Assembly (NCBI GenBank): GCA_026545765.1
Contig: CM048844.1
Coordinates: 23,940,237-24,004,236 of the forward strand
Source of the DNA: Plantago major
Taxonomy: Eukaryota; Streptophyta; Magnoliopsida; Lamiales; Plantaginaceae
Direction of reading: 5' to 3'
Length of the DNA stretch: 64,000 bases
In this document: piece after piece, positions 25,562 through 38,247 of the stretch
Layout of the letters: every line of letters begins with the position of its first letter
Position numbering within the stretch: position 1 is the first letter of the stretch
Program-made: the position numbers and the translations under genes
The notes under the pieces: model-generated
What the model was told of the DNA's origin: nothing
Database searches by the model: none
The model's input: the letters and a program-made list of their open reading frames with translations, nothing else

Positions 25562-26287
25562 TGGCATTGAGATACATGAATTTATTGGTGCCTCTTAAAT
25601 AACTGAAGGACAATGTAACATCTCATAAACATTTGCCAGTTTCAGTCTGTAACATTAATTAAGAAGACGTTATCTGTTTGGGGTTTTAAGAAATTTCAGT
25701 TTTGTAAACAATCACCAATCCTAGTCCAATGGAACACCAATTGCTTAGAAGTTAGATCCAACTTTCGGAAATTTTTGTGAATATTTCAAAATAATTCCAT
25801 GTATCGTATCAAGGGCAACTCTGCAAGTAATAGACTGAAATCGACGCTAAAAGATAACATTAATACCTTTGAACTGTTTAAAAGAGTTGGAATACAACAA
25901 GATGACAAGCACATATCAGAGAACATAATCCTTTTCCTATCCAAAAAGGAAAATGTGAGAAATATAATAAAATGCACGAAGCACTGCTCTGGAAAACAAG
26001 AAAACTCAAAACTTACAGCACTATGTAATGACATAAAACCAGCTGTTGTCAAGGCCAAACGGAAAGGGGCAGTGACTCCCTGTATGAGCTAAAGGCGTTT
26101 GTTTGATGTAAACAATTGCACGGTAACCAAGCTGAAAGGAACACTATTACCGAGAAACAGGCAATCGTGCAATGCAATTGCAAATTTGCAGGTTATGGCT
26201 ACCCTCACACAAGCAGCACTATATACAGTGTACTTCTTGCTACATGCTGCAGAGAGCACCGTACTTCAAGAGTAGATAAATGACTTC
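25562..26287. other. Intergenic and GCP2 3' flank
   Basis: Two overlapping opposite-strand open frames (25,786-26,092) have no recognisable family and are probably chance. The part next to 26,288 should contain the GCP2 3' UTR. Confidence 0.45.
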
Positions 26288-29200
26288 TCAATCCTTTCCG
26301 ACACCAAGTAGCCACTGAGCCAGATGAGTCAGGTAAGGTTCTGCCCTTGAACTGCTGCTTAATAGTGGTCCCAGACTCTGAAGCTCAGCAGAAAATTCTG
26401 CTTCAAATTTCCTGCAATATGTAATCCATGTTAGTAAATAATGGATTCACAGAGAATTGTAGCTGGAATTTATTTTCACATACAGTATAGATTCAATAAC
26501 GGTTGGATTTTCAGATTCTACTTTGAGCGTTTGACTTCTGATCCTCAGTTTCAATTTCTTGAATTTATCTACAGTAGGATCATCAGTTGTGGGAGCGTCA
26601 ATGGAATAACTCATTAACCACTGCGCTGCTGCTGCATACTGAAGGCATATCAATTTCATCTTCTCCAGTTTCTGTGTAGAAGTCAAAGCTCAGAAAGTTA
26701 GCCTAATGGTATTTCACGCACCGCAAATAAACTGCAAATCACAAATTCGAGGTACACTTCGACAAAAGATGGTGAACAAAATTCCACTGATTATTATGTT
26801 CAGTGCGATGCAATACTTGGTAGTAGTACAATAAATGGATAATCACAAGGCCCTATACTGGTCAGTCTAGAATGTTTGCATCTCTAAAAATGTTTTTTTG
26901 TAAACTGCATGCAATACTTGGCTCAAGACAACATATCCAGCAATCACACACACAGCATACCTTGAGAAGAACGGGTGAAAGGAGCAAACATTCCCTCAGA
27001 CACTTTTCAAGAAAATAGTCGTGGTATTGTATAACCTGCACCATGTATAGTAGAGATGAGCACCGCCCAGAGGCTCTGGGAAGTAGAAATTCATATCTAA
27101 GCTCCCCACCCACCAGAAGATGAGTTTTACACGGCCTACAAGTATGAGTAGTAGTTCATCCTACCTCGTCAATACTTTTTGCAGTTTGAAGTCTACTATG
27201 CATCACATGCCAATTTGGCTCAAGAACCTGAAAACATAGATGATACTAGGATTAACGAGAAAAACTGCTTCCTTGCAGCAACCAGGAATCGAGAAAAGCA
27301 TGGAAAAATAAATGTCAATGAAATTACTCGAGTATTACAATCACAATTGGTATATGGATACACACACACACAGAGTAGCTGACAGTGTCTTATGATGCTA
27401 TTGCAGCAAGCACAAGAAGCTAGAAAAGTTAAAGATAACCTGCCTCAAATGTCAAATAGTGCACAAGGCTGTTGATAAATTTGAGCATATTACGGCAAAG
27501 CAACGATGAGACAGATATTGCTATCCCTTGCATATCAAGTCTTCGGAGACCCTATAATACAAACATAAGGTAGTATCAGGGAAGTAAGTAAATTAGCTAT
27601 AAGAGGCAGCTAATATATTACAAGTATCGCACCTGATGTAATTGCCATGCTGCACAAAGTTGGCGATTCACATGCTTGCAGTGAAACAGAAACCGGAAAA
27701 TCAGTTGGTACTTTGTTAGTGCTTTTCTAGATATCACAAGAGATAGTGGCCACTGGACCTGCAAAACAAAGACAAGACTTCTAAAAAAGAGCCTCATACT
27801 TCTGATGAACTTCCCTTGAGAATGGACCTTCTTTAATGACAGGCTATTATTTCACGTAATTTCAACTTCTGAGATCCAATAAAGTTATTTAACCTCCAAT
27901 GCAATCTAGTTGTCCTTTGCATCTAGTATGGTGTGGCGGCTTTACTTGCATTCACATTTTTTTCATGGATTTCACATGAAAAATTCTCACTAAACTATTT
28001 TAGATTATACTAACCATTCGTGCATCCATCATTTACATATGCATTATGTTGTAGCTGACTAACTCAAAAATTCAGTGATTAATGGCAAATAATTGTGGAC
28101 TAAATGGAAAGCCCATCTGCTGACGAATATAAACTTGTTCGCATGCAAAAGTCAAACCCCATTAAATACTCATACTCTAACTAGTATCAACAAAGATGAC
28201 TGAAACAAAGAAGCTAGCTGATGCTGATGCAAAAATAACAGACCTTGAAACTCAATGAAAATGTTTCCAACCCTGTAATGCTCACAGGTTCTTCTAGGTC
28301 ACCACTGTTGGAAACAGTTTGGCTAGTTTGAAGATCTTTGAGTGTACTCAGCCTTTTCAACAAAGTAGTCTTTTCCTGGTAGAAACATGGGGAATTTTGC
28401 AAAGCAAGTGAGAACGGATACAGTTCCAATTTCCAAACAAACCAGCATAACTATACCAAGATTAAACACTGACCACATAACAAGTTAGGTCCTCGTGAAA
28501 AGGATCTGCTACAGCTGCTGAGGACCGCAATGCCAGGTCCAGGAGAGACTGCATGTAACAGCAATAGATGCCACGTTATCAAGATAGAGAGGAGCCCACA
28601 AGTTCCCTAATATGTGATATTTACAGACATACCTGCAGCTTCTCAGTAGAAATTTCATCTGGCTTTTTCTTGAGTTCCTCTCGAGCTATATCCATAAAGT
28701 GGACCAGAAAATCTCCCTTCAGTGTTGGTTAAACATAAGGGTTAAAAAGTCAGTATCAAACAGAGACTAAATAAGCTCCCTCAAAGAAAGAGCTTCTTTA
28801 TTTACTTGCATGTTACTACCAAAAAACAAGTTTAATACAAAATAAGAACAGAGGATCATTTTTTTTTTTTTGAATTAACAGAAAGGAAAAGATTCATGGT
28901 CTAATAGCCTTCTAGTTCTGACAAGCTCGTTCTCAGTTGCAGGGAAAATAAGAGACAATGAGTATTTTATTTCTGCCACCACGGATGGCTAAAACTTGGC
29001 TCCACCAACCAATTAAGAGGAAGCCATCTGTAAACTGTTCATTTCTACATTTGGCATTCAAGTGGTAAATGTAGCACTATACCCACCAAAGTTTTTACTG
29101 AACATGCTAAACAGTTTGTTTGAACATGTCACTTTCACATAATATGATTTAACTAGGTGTACCTGATCTAGAAGGAGATAGTGCTTTATTGACCTCAGCT

Positions 29201-32200
29201 TGCCCATCAAGTCATACTGCCAACAGCACAGTGAAAGTTCGTCAGAGAAAGAAAAAAAATGATAATACTTATGCCAAATGAAACACCTCGAACCACACCT
29301 TTTCTTTTATGAGACTCAACAATTCGCCACTAGCAAAATCATAAGCAGATTTGATGCACTCAAGATAACGATGATTAGACCCAACAGCTGTCAACTTTAA
29401 ATTCTCTGCAACAGGCACCTACTCAAAGCAATCTGATCAAGAGTGCATATTGAAATATTTAAACCATAGTTAATAAAGCACCTCAAGAATTATCTGATAT
29501 AAACCTGGATAGCATGCCCACATTCTCTCATCACATTTAGATACTTCCCCGTTGTCAAAATTGTTTCAGCAGCATTTGCAAGAAAACTAGGTATGTCATC
29601 TTTCAGGCTGTAGCGTCGTTGCCAATACTTTGCATCATAATCTTGTGAGAGGCTTTCCTATTGATAGAAATATTTATCAGCTTCTGCATTTCATATTTTG
29701 GAGCACTGACTTATAAACTTCTGAATGAGGTTATACCTTCTGAAGAGACTTGTTCTCAGCAATAAAAAATTCGCCGTAAGGATCATCAATAACTCCTTCA
29801 TACACCCACCTATGATTAGAGTAGATTTCAGAAATGGTGCAGATGCAGTGAATGAAAAAAGTTCACAACGAGCAACAAAAAGAAAAAACTCAAAATTCTG
29901 AGCATTCAAAATATCCTATTTTACGGTTATGTAGCTTCCTGCTGAGTGCTGACTACTTGCTCCTAACAACAATAGATTTGTATTGCCACTAGGCCCACTA
30001 CAAAAGAAAGTTTTCTCCTAGATATTAGAGTTGGCATCATCCACAGAGATAACTAGAGTTTACACCGTCCACAAGGCTTATGATCTTGTTATGTGGCAAC
30101 TGGCAATTACCTGCATATATAAGTTCTTCAATCTTCAATAACATCACGTGCTTTAATTTGTTGATAATAATTCAAAACGGAAAATTTAATTCTGGCCCTC
30201 ATGCATATATTATAAACTCAGTAGAGCTCATTTTGCACTTGGGAATGTAAGGTTCCTTGCATTTCACTCTCAAGCTGTTACTTTATACAGACCCTTAAGA
30301 CTTCCGCTTACCTATTACTGCATGATAACTACTTTGATAAAAATGAATTACAAAAAAATCCATTTTGACATGATCATTGACTGAGACATTACCTCTCTAA
30401 TATTCCAAGATATGCTTGATTTGCATGATGCGACATTTTTTCCAGCAAGGACCTCACTACATGGTCACCAGCCATGGCCTTTGCCTGGAAGGGTACATTT
30501 ATTGAAAACATATTTGTAGATAAACATGAAAAGTGCTGAACAGAGTCTAGTCAGAGAAACAAGGAGAGAAAAATACAAGCGCTTTTTGTGATATAATCCT
30601 ATACCTGACTTTGCAAGAGGTTAAGAACAGCAGAACCGATAAAATTATTGGCCGAGGCTTTCTTTATCACTATGGCTAAGGCTTGCATGGAGCTCATCAT
30701 TGGCTGTGAGGACACATATAGAAGAAGAGGAAATTATGTGCTTGATAACACATGACAACATGAAAGTATGTTTTAATTAGTCAAACCTGGCAATAAAACC
30801 ACAATCCTTGAATTGAGAGCTTTCCTAACCGAAATTGATGCTCCAGCTGAGCTACCATAGCTTGGTAATCCTAAAATACACAAATCCATGTAAAATGGCC
30901 AACTCACAACTTCCTAATAGGTAAGCATGTGAGAAGGAAGGATGACAAAAACTCTTGTTTCAGTTTACACGAGAAGTGTAAGTACAGCAAGAAACACATT
31001 GCAGTGCTTCTACCCGTTAAACACTGCAACCCCCACAAGGTAACTTTCATCATTTCAGCTCCCAAACAGATTTTAGTTATGTCGAAATTTAATGAATATG
31101 CTTGTTATGAATGTAAAAATAACATGCTACATTTACATAGGGAATTCACACTACTTCCTGTTTTCTTTGGCAGGCCAACATCTAGGAAACAATAAAATTA
31201 ATTATCCATGATAACAAAAACTGTCATTTCCTCAGTTATAATTTGGAAATAAAAAGAGGGAAACGAAACCTACCAGAAGTAATGCTCTTAGTGCAGCAGC
31301 AAAAGCATGATTGACTAGACCAGTCTTGAACTGAGACCTTGACTCGACGAACTGATTAATTAGTAGGAAGCTCTCACACAAAGGGAATAGCCGCTTTGCT
31401 GACTCCTAAAATGATTAAATTATGAGTATACTTTACGGTAAGAGTAACAGGTGTACTTATTATTGGGAGGAAACCAATCAATGAAAGAGACTTAAGTTTA
31501 CCTGAAGGGCTAAATCCATTGATGCATCGACATGGAACGTCACAACATCATCCTTCCCACGTACCCTCCGGATTGAAGTATATCGCCCTTCAATCCCCAC
31601 CAAATCCGATAAGAGATCATCAATAACAATCAATTCCTACATAAAATTACAGCAAACATTGACATATTCAAAGGTCGGAAAACTACTCAATTGTGCACTA
31701 AACATTGATCTTTCTTATTAATGCAAAACTCTACAACTAGGGTGTAAAAGTTCGAGTTACCAATCTCACTAGCAGAATCACAACGAATTAATTAAATGCA
31801 AGACTCAACACCCAAATGACTTAATTTAGTTTCCCCTAAGGCAATTAATACAGCGACAGCGAAATAGACGGGTTCGGTTTACCTGAATTGCAGCATGGTA
31901 GCAGCCTATGGCCTTGTCGACTCCAATACTACACATCAAAAAAATGAGAGTAACACTAACGGTATAGCATATAAAGTGACAGTAGTAACAACTATTAAAA
32001 AGCAAACATTTTAGAATAAAACAAAATGTACTACCTTAAAGAATCAATAGAGAGACCCTTTGATTCAGTAGCTCCAGAAGTAGACGACTTCATTTCCTAC
32101 GCAAGCATAAAATTTCTGATAACATCCAACTATGAATTAAGTGTTACTATTTCTGTAAAAAAAGAAACAAACCTGGTGAAATCGGCCAGTGAGAAACGGT

Positions 32201-32241
32201 CGATCGACGTTCCATTTGGGAGTAGAAATTGTTGAATCCAT
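26288..32241 (-). CDS. GCP2: Gamma-tubulin complex component 2 (GCP2 / Spc97 family), 697 aa
   Basis: GCP2 pairs with GCP3 and gamma-tubulin in the small complex that nucleates microtubules. Coding exons in transcription order: 32241-32173, 32096-32035, 31928-31883, 31636-31502, 31405-31274, 30870-30787, 30703-30605, 30484-30393, 29809-29737, 29657-29505, 29418-29299, 29216-29163, 28716-28633, 28548-28474, 28375-28244, 27758-27633, 27551-27444, 27227-27165, 27035-26961, 26671-26484, 26411-26288. They sum to 2,094 nt with every phase closing. The start MDSTISTPKWNVDRPFLTGR matches the plant GCP2 N-terminus. The GRIP1 part includes ELIVIDDLLSDLVGIEGRY, and the GRIP2 part includes YHDYFLEKCLRECLLLSPVL. 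The C-terminus ends LAQWLLGVGKD. Length fits the family (Arabidopsis about 680 aa). All introns are GT-AG except the one after exon 17, which needs a GC donor. Confidence 0.95.
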
Positions 32242-32982
32242 CTAGAAATCCCTTTCCCAAAACGCTTAAACCCTAATTTTATACCTCTTTCGCCGAATTT
32301 GCCTGGATAGGAGAGAGTTTGCCAAAGCTTGAGTGACGGGACTTGATTACAGTTTCCCCTCGCAAGAGTCAATCGACATTGTATCCCCCTTCCCCAGTAT
32401 ACTTTTCCTGAAAGGTGTAATCAGTGGCAGAGTATCTGTTGCTGATTTCTGGATCCTTGCCTTCCAATTCTATTCAAATTATAAATACAGCATGGTGGGA
32501 GAGGAAGTACACCGGTTACGAAGTCGAGCCTTGAGTTCTCAACTTGTTGGAAAAAACTCGAGGTTAGTCGTTGTGGTTTGGGCTCGAGCTTGAAAAATAG
32601 CACCTCATTTTGTTAGGGAGTCGGCTCGATTATATTTGAGTCGAGCTGGATGATTGGGATGCCCGGCTCGTTAAACAGCATCATTGGGTGGAAGTGTAGT
32701 ATGTGCTATGTTTAAACAAATATACGCTCGTATTAATGGTTATAAGTTACAGTTATGATGTGGTCGAGAAGTATATGTTTTAACATTTTTAGTTACTCCA
32801 CAATCATTAAATTTAGTCAGCTAGTTTTCAAATGAGCTCCCTTGTCTAGTTGGAATACTCTACATATGCACGGTAGATACTGTACTATAACCTTTTTTTT
32901 AAGTACTTCATTTATTTAGATAATATTTTACATCGCTTGATCATGGAGATGGCTAACTTCCCAAGTCACGCCCTCCATTTCT
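32242..32982. other. GCP2 upstream region
   Basis: It holds the GCP2 leader and promoter, but no convincing TATA box on the minus strand. The plus-strand frame at 32,333-32,593 is judged a chance frame. Confidence 0.4.
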
Positions 32983-33340
32983 TCATGGCACATACAGGTT
33001 AAAATTTCGGAAGATGCAACTTCCCACACACTCGACTTCATTCCTAAATCTAGAGGGTTGGGGGTGAACTACTTCATCCCTGAATTTAAAGCTTCCAAAG
33101 CCAGCCAGGTAGTATGCCGAAACGTTTGCCTCCCTGTAGACCATTTGTAGTTTCAGTTCGTTGTAATTTGTTGCAAGAGTCTTCACTTCATAAACTATAA
33201 ACCTGTGTTGCTCGCATCGAAACCAGTTCCATGCATGACAAAATACAACACATTGTGAGTCCGTGCGAAATCTCAAGCTTTTTTTATACGTAGAGCAATT
33301 GCTACTAAAACGCCGTAGCGAATGGCCCATAATTTCGCAA
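32983..33340 (-). pseudogene. LINE RNase H fragment
   Basis: The minus strand encodes the second half of a LINE-type RNase H. It reads WAIRYGVLVAIALR in one frame, then a stop and a frame change, then TDSQCVVFCHAW and a C-terminal REANVSAYYLAGFGSF. In intact relatives the last motif reads 'REAN..AD.LA..G'; here the catalytic Asp is Tyr. Frameshifts and the lack of the rest of ORF2 show that it is dead. Confidence 0.65.
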
Positions 33341-33538
33341 TATGATATGTGATGGTAGTATAAACAGCAGTTTTAAGTATGCCATTACCATTTCAGAATA
33401 TATAACCAATTCGTGCATGATCGGGATAACCCGAGGCCGACCCGTTCGTATTTAAGCACACGAAGTTACGAAGAGGTGATTTCCACAAACATTACCGGCA
33501 GTGGTTGGAGTATGTAACAGCTCTCGAGCTTGAATGAT

Positions 33539-33562
33539 CATGGCATGGCATGGCATGGCATG
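33539..33562. repeat. (CATGG)n, nearly 5 copies
   Basis: Four perfect CATGG units followed by CATG. Confidence 0.9.
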
Positions 33563-34129
33563 TTAGTTAATATCCTTGTGGCAATAAATATCGACATTTC
33601 TTATTAACCAACATCCATGTATCACCGCAAGATGTCGAGGGGAATTATGTGTGTTTGCAAATGCTTTTATTTGTGTTTTTTTGTCTACTTATACTAAAAG
33701 TTGATTAAAGTTGATTTTAAGTAAAAGTAAGTAGTTTTTTATATATCATATAACAGATAATTACAAAAACGCACCCCACCTGGATGGCCTCTTTGCAAAT
33801 TGGTACCCGTTGCTTGAACAATTACAAATGATTCAAAAAATTGAACTGAGTGTTAGATCAAATTACAAATAAACCCATTAGTCAACGCCGGAGCTGATGT
33901 CAGCTCAGACAATGGCCGGAGACACACGCCTCCTGATGACATGGACTGCCATGTCACTGGGTTTATTTGTAATTGATTTAAAATTTTATATGGACTGTTA
34001 GCTAATTAACAAATAAATACAAATAACTTACCCTCTATTTTTATACTTCACATATTTGATACTCAATGTTTTATAATTCACGAAATTCATCCAAAAAAAT
34101 AAACAAAACACCCCAATATAAAATTTATT

Positions 34130-35986
34130 ATGCTAGGTTAATCCAAACATTATTGCAACACAATCTTCCTAAAGTATCAAATTATCAAAGTAGAAACCCA
34201 CAAAATTTTGCAAAAATCCCGGAGTATACTCTTCATAAAATTGATACTCTTAATTGTAATTTTCTTTGGTCTGCCTCCAAGATGAAAAAAGGGAATCATA
34301 AAATTAGCTGGAAAGTTGTTTGCTCTCCTAAAAGTATGGGAGGTTTGGGTTTGCGAAATTTATCTTTGCTAAATCAGGCTTTTCTCCTAAAATATATTTG
34401 GAGAATTATTAAAAATCCAGATTCTTTATGTGCTAGGGTTCTCAAACAGAAATATTTCCCTAATGGTTCAATTTTGGATGTCCAAGTGTCCCCTTCCATA
34501 AGTTGGATCTGGAGAAATATTGTTAAACTAATTCCCAGCTTTAAAGATCTTATGGGTTGGCAGGTGGGAAATGGCCATAATATTGATTTTTGGCATAGCA
34601 ACTGGGTTTTTAAACTACCTTTAAGCCATTACGACCTTATGCACCATCCTATGGGTTTAAAGGTTAGTCAGTTTATCTATAATGGAAGCTGGCATTTGGA
34701 CTTATTGAGGAATGAAGTTTCTGAAGAAATTGTGCAATCAATCAAAGGAATACCTTTATCTTTGGTTGAAAGACAAGATAATTTGGTATGGCCTTGGTCT
34801 CACAATTTGCTTTTCTCTCTAAAATCAACTTATTTAGCACTTTTCTTTAAAAACAATACGCTTTCGCCGAGTTTACCGTGGATTCGGCTGTGGAAACTAA
34901 AACTCTTCCCAAGAATTAAAATGTTTTTATGGTTGGGAATTTGGGAAAGACTTCCTGCAGCTGAAAGATTGTTCGTCTCCAGCTTATCAACTCACCCTTG
35001 TGTGTCTTCTGCAACAAGTATCCTGAAACAACCCAACATATTTTCTTTGAGTGCCATTTTTTCCATTATGTGAGAAGAGTTTTTCTTCCTGTTGGATGGA
35101 AGGAGGGTAGTGATTCTTTAATTGATCTTGTGTTCCGTCTACAAATGAATCATCCTTCACAGATTAATTTCATTATAACAGTTTGGGTTATCTGGTTTTC
35201 GCGGAATGATTACATCTTTCGTAACAACCAAGTTAATATCAACAATGTTGTAAATTCAATCAAAAGACACATTTCTGATATTCATCAGACTTACCCAAAT
35301 TCTGTTAAATGTATTAATATTGTTCAATGTAAATGGAAACCTCCCCCATCACCATTTGTTGCTCTTAATGTTGATGGGTCGATTTACACTGATACAGGTA
35401 AGGCTGGGTATGGAGCAGTGATTAGAAATGCTAATGGAAAGTTTGTTGCTGCTATTGCTGGATCTTTAGGAAGAACTACAAATAATGTGGCAGAACTTGT
35501 GGCAATTCGAGCTGGACTAGTTCTAGCCTCTAGCCTAAATTATCAATATGTTTGGATTTTTACTGACTCGCAAGTTTCTGTCTCCATTGTTAATAGGAGC
35601 AGCAGCCAAGTCCAGGAGAAGAAGGTGCAGGGGGCTCATCAGCTGCTGCTTAATGACATCAACCTACTATGGCGCAAGTTTCAAGATGTAAAGTTGTCTT
35701 TTGTGTTTAGAGAAGCAAATCAAGTTGCAGATCAAGTAGCAAAGTTTGGAAGCTCTTTTGACAAGTCTAGTTTTAACTGTTGTGTTAGTAGACAAACGTG
35801 TAGTGCGTGTAGTTGTACTTTTGTTGTTAACCAAGACAATTCCGTGGTGTGGTTTTCTGTCCCTGAATGGCTAGTTTGTATTTTGGATCAAGATAGGTGG
35901 ACAACCACACCACGTTTAGTTTCTCGTTCGTATGGTTGTACTTTGTAAGACTTTTGCTGTTAATGTATGGGCTGTTAAAAAAAAAA
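34130..35986 (+). pseudogene. 5'-truncated L1-type LINE, ORF2 3' part with RNase H
   Basis: It starts in the region just after the reverse transcriptase (IPEYTLHKID, NFLWSASKMKKGNHKISW, GGLGLRNLSLLNQAFLLKY). It runs through the zf-RVT domain (RLWKLKLFPRIKMFLWLGIW, then CVFCNKYPETTQHIFFEC) into an RNase H domain. The catalytic set there is complete: D in LNVDGSIY, E in NVAELVAIRAGL, D in IFTDSQ and D in ANQVADQVAK. One frameshift near 35,000-35,060 splits the frame. The ORF stops at 35,948 and a short A-run (35,977-35,986) marks the 3' end. The RT core and endonuclease are missing, as in a normal 5'-truncated insertion. Confidence 0.85.
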
Positions 35987-36032
35987 CACACAAAATTTCA
36001 AGATCACATTAAAAAAGAAAAAAGAAAATTGA

Positions 36033-36380
36033 ATCTCCACCGAAGACCATTTCAATGGAGCCGATCTTGTTGTCCAATCAACCCACAAAGTGCTATGCTC
36101 TCTTACCCAATCTTCAATGCTACATTCTTCTGGTAATCTAATTGATAGGGAAAGGGTTTGCCAATGCCTTCAAACTCTCCAGAGCAGTAGCCCTAGTTAT
36201 CTGTTATTAGCATCATTAGACACTGCAAGAGCTCAGCTAAGTGATAATGGTGGAAAGCTCTTTAGTGAAGCTATTGAATTAGCTAACGAAGCAAAAATTA
36301 TGATTGGCAAAATCCCTGGAATCTCACTTCTTGGTAGTGTACACCTTCCAGATTCATTCCACGCCTCTTCAGCAAACTAA
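36033..36380 (+). pseudogene. Fragment of an Orn/Lys/Arg decarboxylase-family gene
   Basis: The open frame reads GADLVVQSTHKVLCSLTQSS, then HSSGNLIDRERVCQCLQTLQ, then SSPSYLLLASLDTARAQLS and EAIELANEAK. This is the pyridoxal-phosphate lysine region of the fold-type I Orn/Lys/Arg decarboxylase major domain as found in plant homologues. The PLP lysine of STHK is encoded at 36,087-36,089. The match fades after PGISLL (about 36,330) and ends at a stop. It is only about 100 residues of a protein of about 500, with no promoter or start. Lying inside the MULE, it is best explained as a captured exon. Confidence 0.75.
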
Positions 36381-37430
36381 CGTCTCATCCTTCATCAATC
36401 CGCAACAGTGCCTCTAGAGCAGCCAGCTCCTTCAACGATCCCTAAGAACCCTAACCCCCAAAATTGAAAATCGATCTACAACCGCCAATGACTACTCAAT
36501 CTTCATCTTTGACTTCACCGATCGATAAATCAGTGTTTGATTTCTACCGATCTTCATCCTTTAACTTCTCCAGTCGAGTTTCACTAGTCGTTTTTCTCCA
36601 ACCAATCGATCTCAGTTGGATGACGTCTGGAATCGGATGTTCCGGCGGAACTGATTCGGTTCCAACGGAGCTGAATATAATTTTTGATGAAGGGGCAACA
36701 TATTGGAGTAAGAGATAATGAAATGGAAGTCAACAACTAGAAATTATTATCCACCTCATGCCACACAAGCGCGCACACATAGGTTACATTTTCCAAATTT
36801 CAGCTTTTTTTAATTTAATAATAAAAGTTCGTTCATTGACGCGAACTTTTTTTTAACCAAATTTTTTTTGGAAAAAAAGCTAGTCGATGTAGCTTTTTTA
36901 AAAAGTAAACTTTTATCTTTTTCATTTCGAAAATATCCCTAACCTATATTAACTTATATTTTATATTGTTGGATCATTTGTTATACATTTTGTGTACTTT
37001 TTTGCAACTAGCATAAGGATTAATGTATCCGCACCTCTTTAAAATGCATACATATAGTACACATCAAATACTGATTTTTTTCATTACTAAGTTAAAAATG
37101 CTCAACGATTATTTCTTTCAACTTTTGATAATTTTGATGATGTTATTAAAGTGGCGATGTAAAGTACATTAAATGTATATTATAATTATTGGACAAAATA
37201 TGATATATTATTATTTAAAAAACTATAGACTAATAATACGATAAGAAAGGTTAAAAACAAGAAAAATAAGAGTAATGCCATTTTATGTCATTTTACAAAA
37301 TACCATCTAAAACTTTTAATTTGCTAAACACCTAAAACTACCATTTAAACTAGCTAAATTTTTAATTAACTACTAAGCTTTCAAATTTCCTAATTCTAAA
37401 TTACTAGTTTTGCTAAATGAACAGTAGGAT
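36381..37430. other. Right interior of the MULE, unidentified
   Basis: A frame at 36,464-36,718 (84 codons, serine-rich, ending TYWSKR) may be another captured 5' UTR or exon piece, but I cannot assign it. The rest is AT-rich. Confidence 0.4.
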
Positions 37431-37977
37431 AGTGTAACACGTAGGTGCCAGAGTCAATGATGGACGGTGACAATGGGTTTATTTGTAATTGTTCAAATAG
37501 CAGAGGTAAATCTGAAATTTGGGCAATAATATAGGGGGTCTATATGTAATTGTCCCTATCATATAAAAAGTAGCTTAAAATTGTAAAAGCATAAGTTTTA
37601 GTGTTTGCAAAATTTAATTTAATTAGTTGTTTTTAATTGGAAAAAAAAACTACAATACATTATTCATAAAAACTATTTCCTGTGGCATGTCGTGAAACAT
37701 CGAAAGTGAATGCTCGTTCTTCGGTCTGGTGACTCTCCGATGGGAGACTAGGATCTGCCTCCTCGAAAGAGTGATCTTTTCCCTTCTTTTGAAGATCTCC
37801 TCTCTCATCTAATTGAGAGCTTTATCTTTCTGATCTTCTTTTTCCGTTTCGAGATCTTGATTTCAACAGCTTGGCTCTTGCCAAGGATCAATTTGTCTCT
37901 CTGTACTTTTATATGCAAATCTTTGATTTTAATTCTTGGTTTGATTTTTGTGATTTATAGGGGTCTATATGTAATGG

Positions 37978-37996
37978 CCCGTCGATACTCGACGGG
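37978..37996. other. Perfect 8-bp hairpin near a probable Helitron 5' end
   Basis: CCCGTCGA-TAC-TCGACGGG forms an 8-bp stem with a 3-nt loop. It is preceded by TCTATATGTAATGG (from 37,964). Plant Helitrons often begin TC.. followed by a short GC-rich hairpin, so this may be the left end of the Helitron whose Rep lies at 38,248. The base before TC is G rather than the expected A, so the assignment is tentative. Confidence 0.4.
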
Positions 37997-38247
37997 GCAT
38001 GAAAAACAATTAAAATAAGAAATGAATAAATGTATATAATAACATGTTGAAGTTGAGAAACATATAAAAATTGTAAGGTGATAAAATGCATGATCTAATC
38101 AACTGACATTCTCCAAGAATGCTCACATGTTGAAAAGTGCATAATATAAATTAGTGATTGGACCACCTCCTTTAGGTAACAACAAGTTGTCTATACTTAA
38201 ATGTTCATTTTCATTACATAGATCCAATTTAATAACTATCAAACTCC

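Larger units (their letters stand above)
33754..37556. mobile_element. Mutator-like element carrying gene fragments (Pack-MULE-like)
   Basis: The 3,803-bp element is bounded by a perfect 10-bp direct repeat TATCATATAA (33,744-33,753 and 37,557-37,566), the TSD length of MULEs. The ends are inverted repeats. Left: 'cagataattacaaaaacgca...'. Right, reverse-complemented: 'gggacaattacatatagacc...'. Both then contain 'ttgaacaattacaaat' and 'ttacaaataaacccatt', so the TIRs extend about 120-150 bp with gaps. No transposase is seen. The cargo is a 5'-truncated LINE, a piece of an Orn/Lys/Arg decarboxylase gene, and an unrecognised frame (36,464-36,718). The LINE could have inserted later rather than been captured. 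Confidence 0.75.

Noticed and set aside
25786-26092. Opposite-strand overlapping ORFs of 90 and 97 codons
   Set aside because: No family match and no gene signals; probably chance.
32333-32593. 86-codon plus-strand frame upstream of GCP2
   Set aside because: No similarity recognised; overlaps the expected GCP2 promoter.
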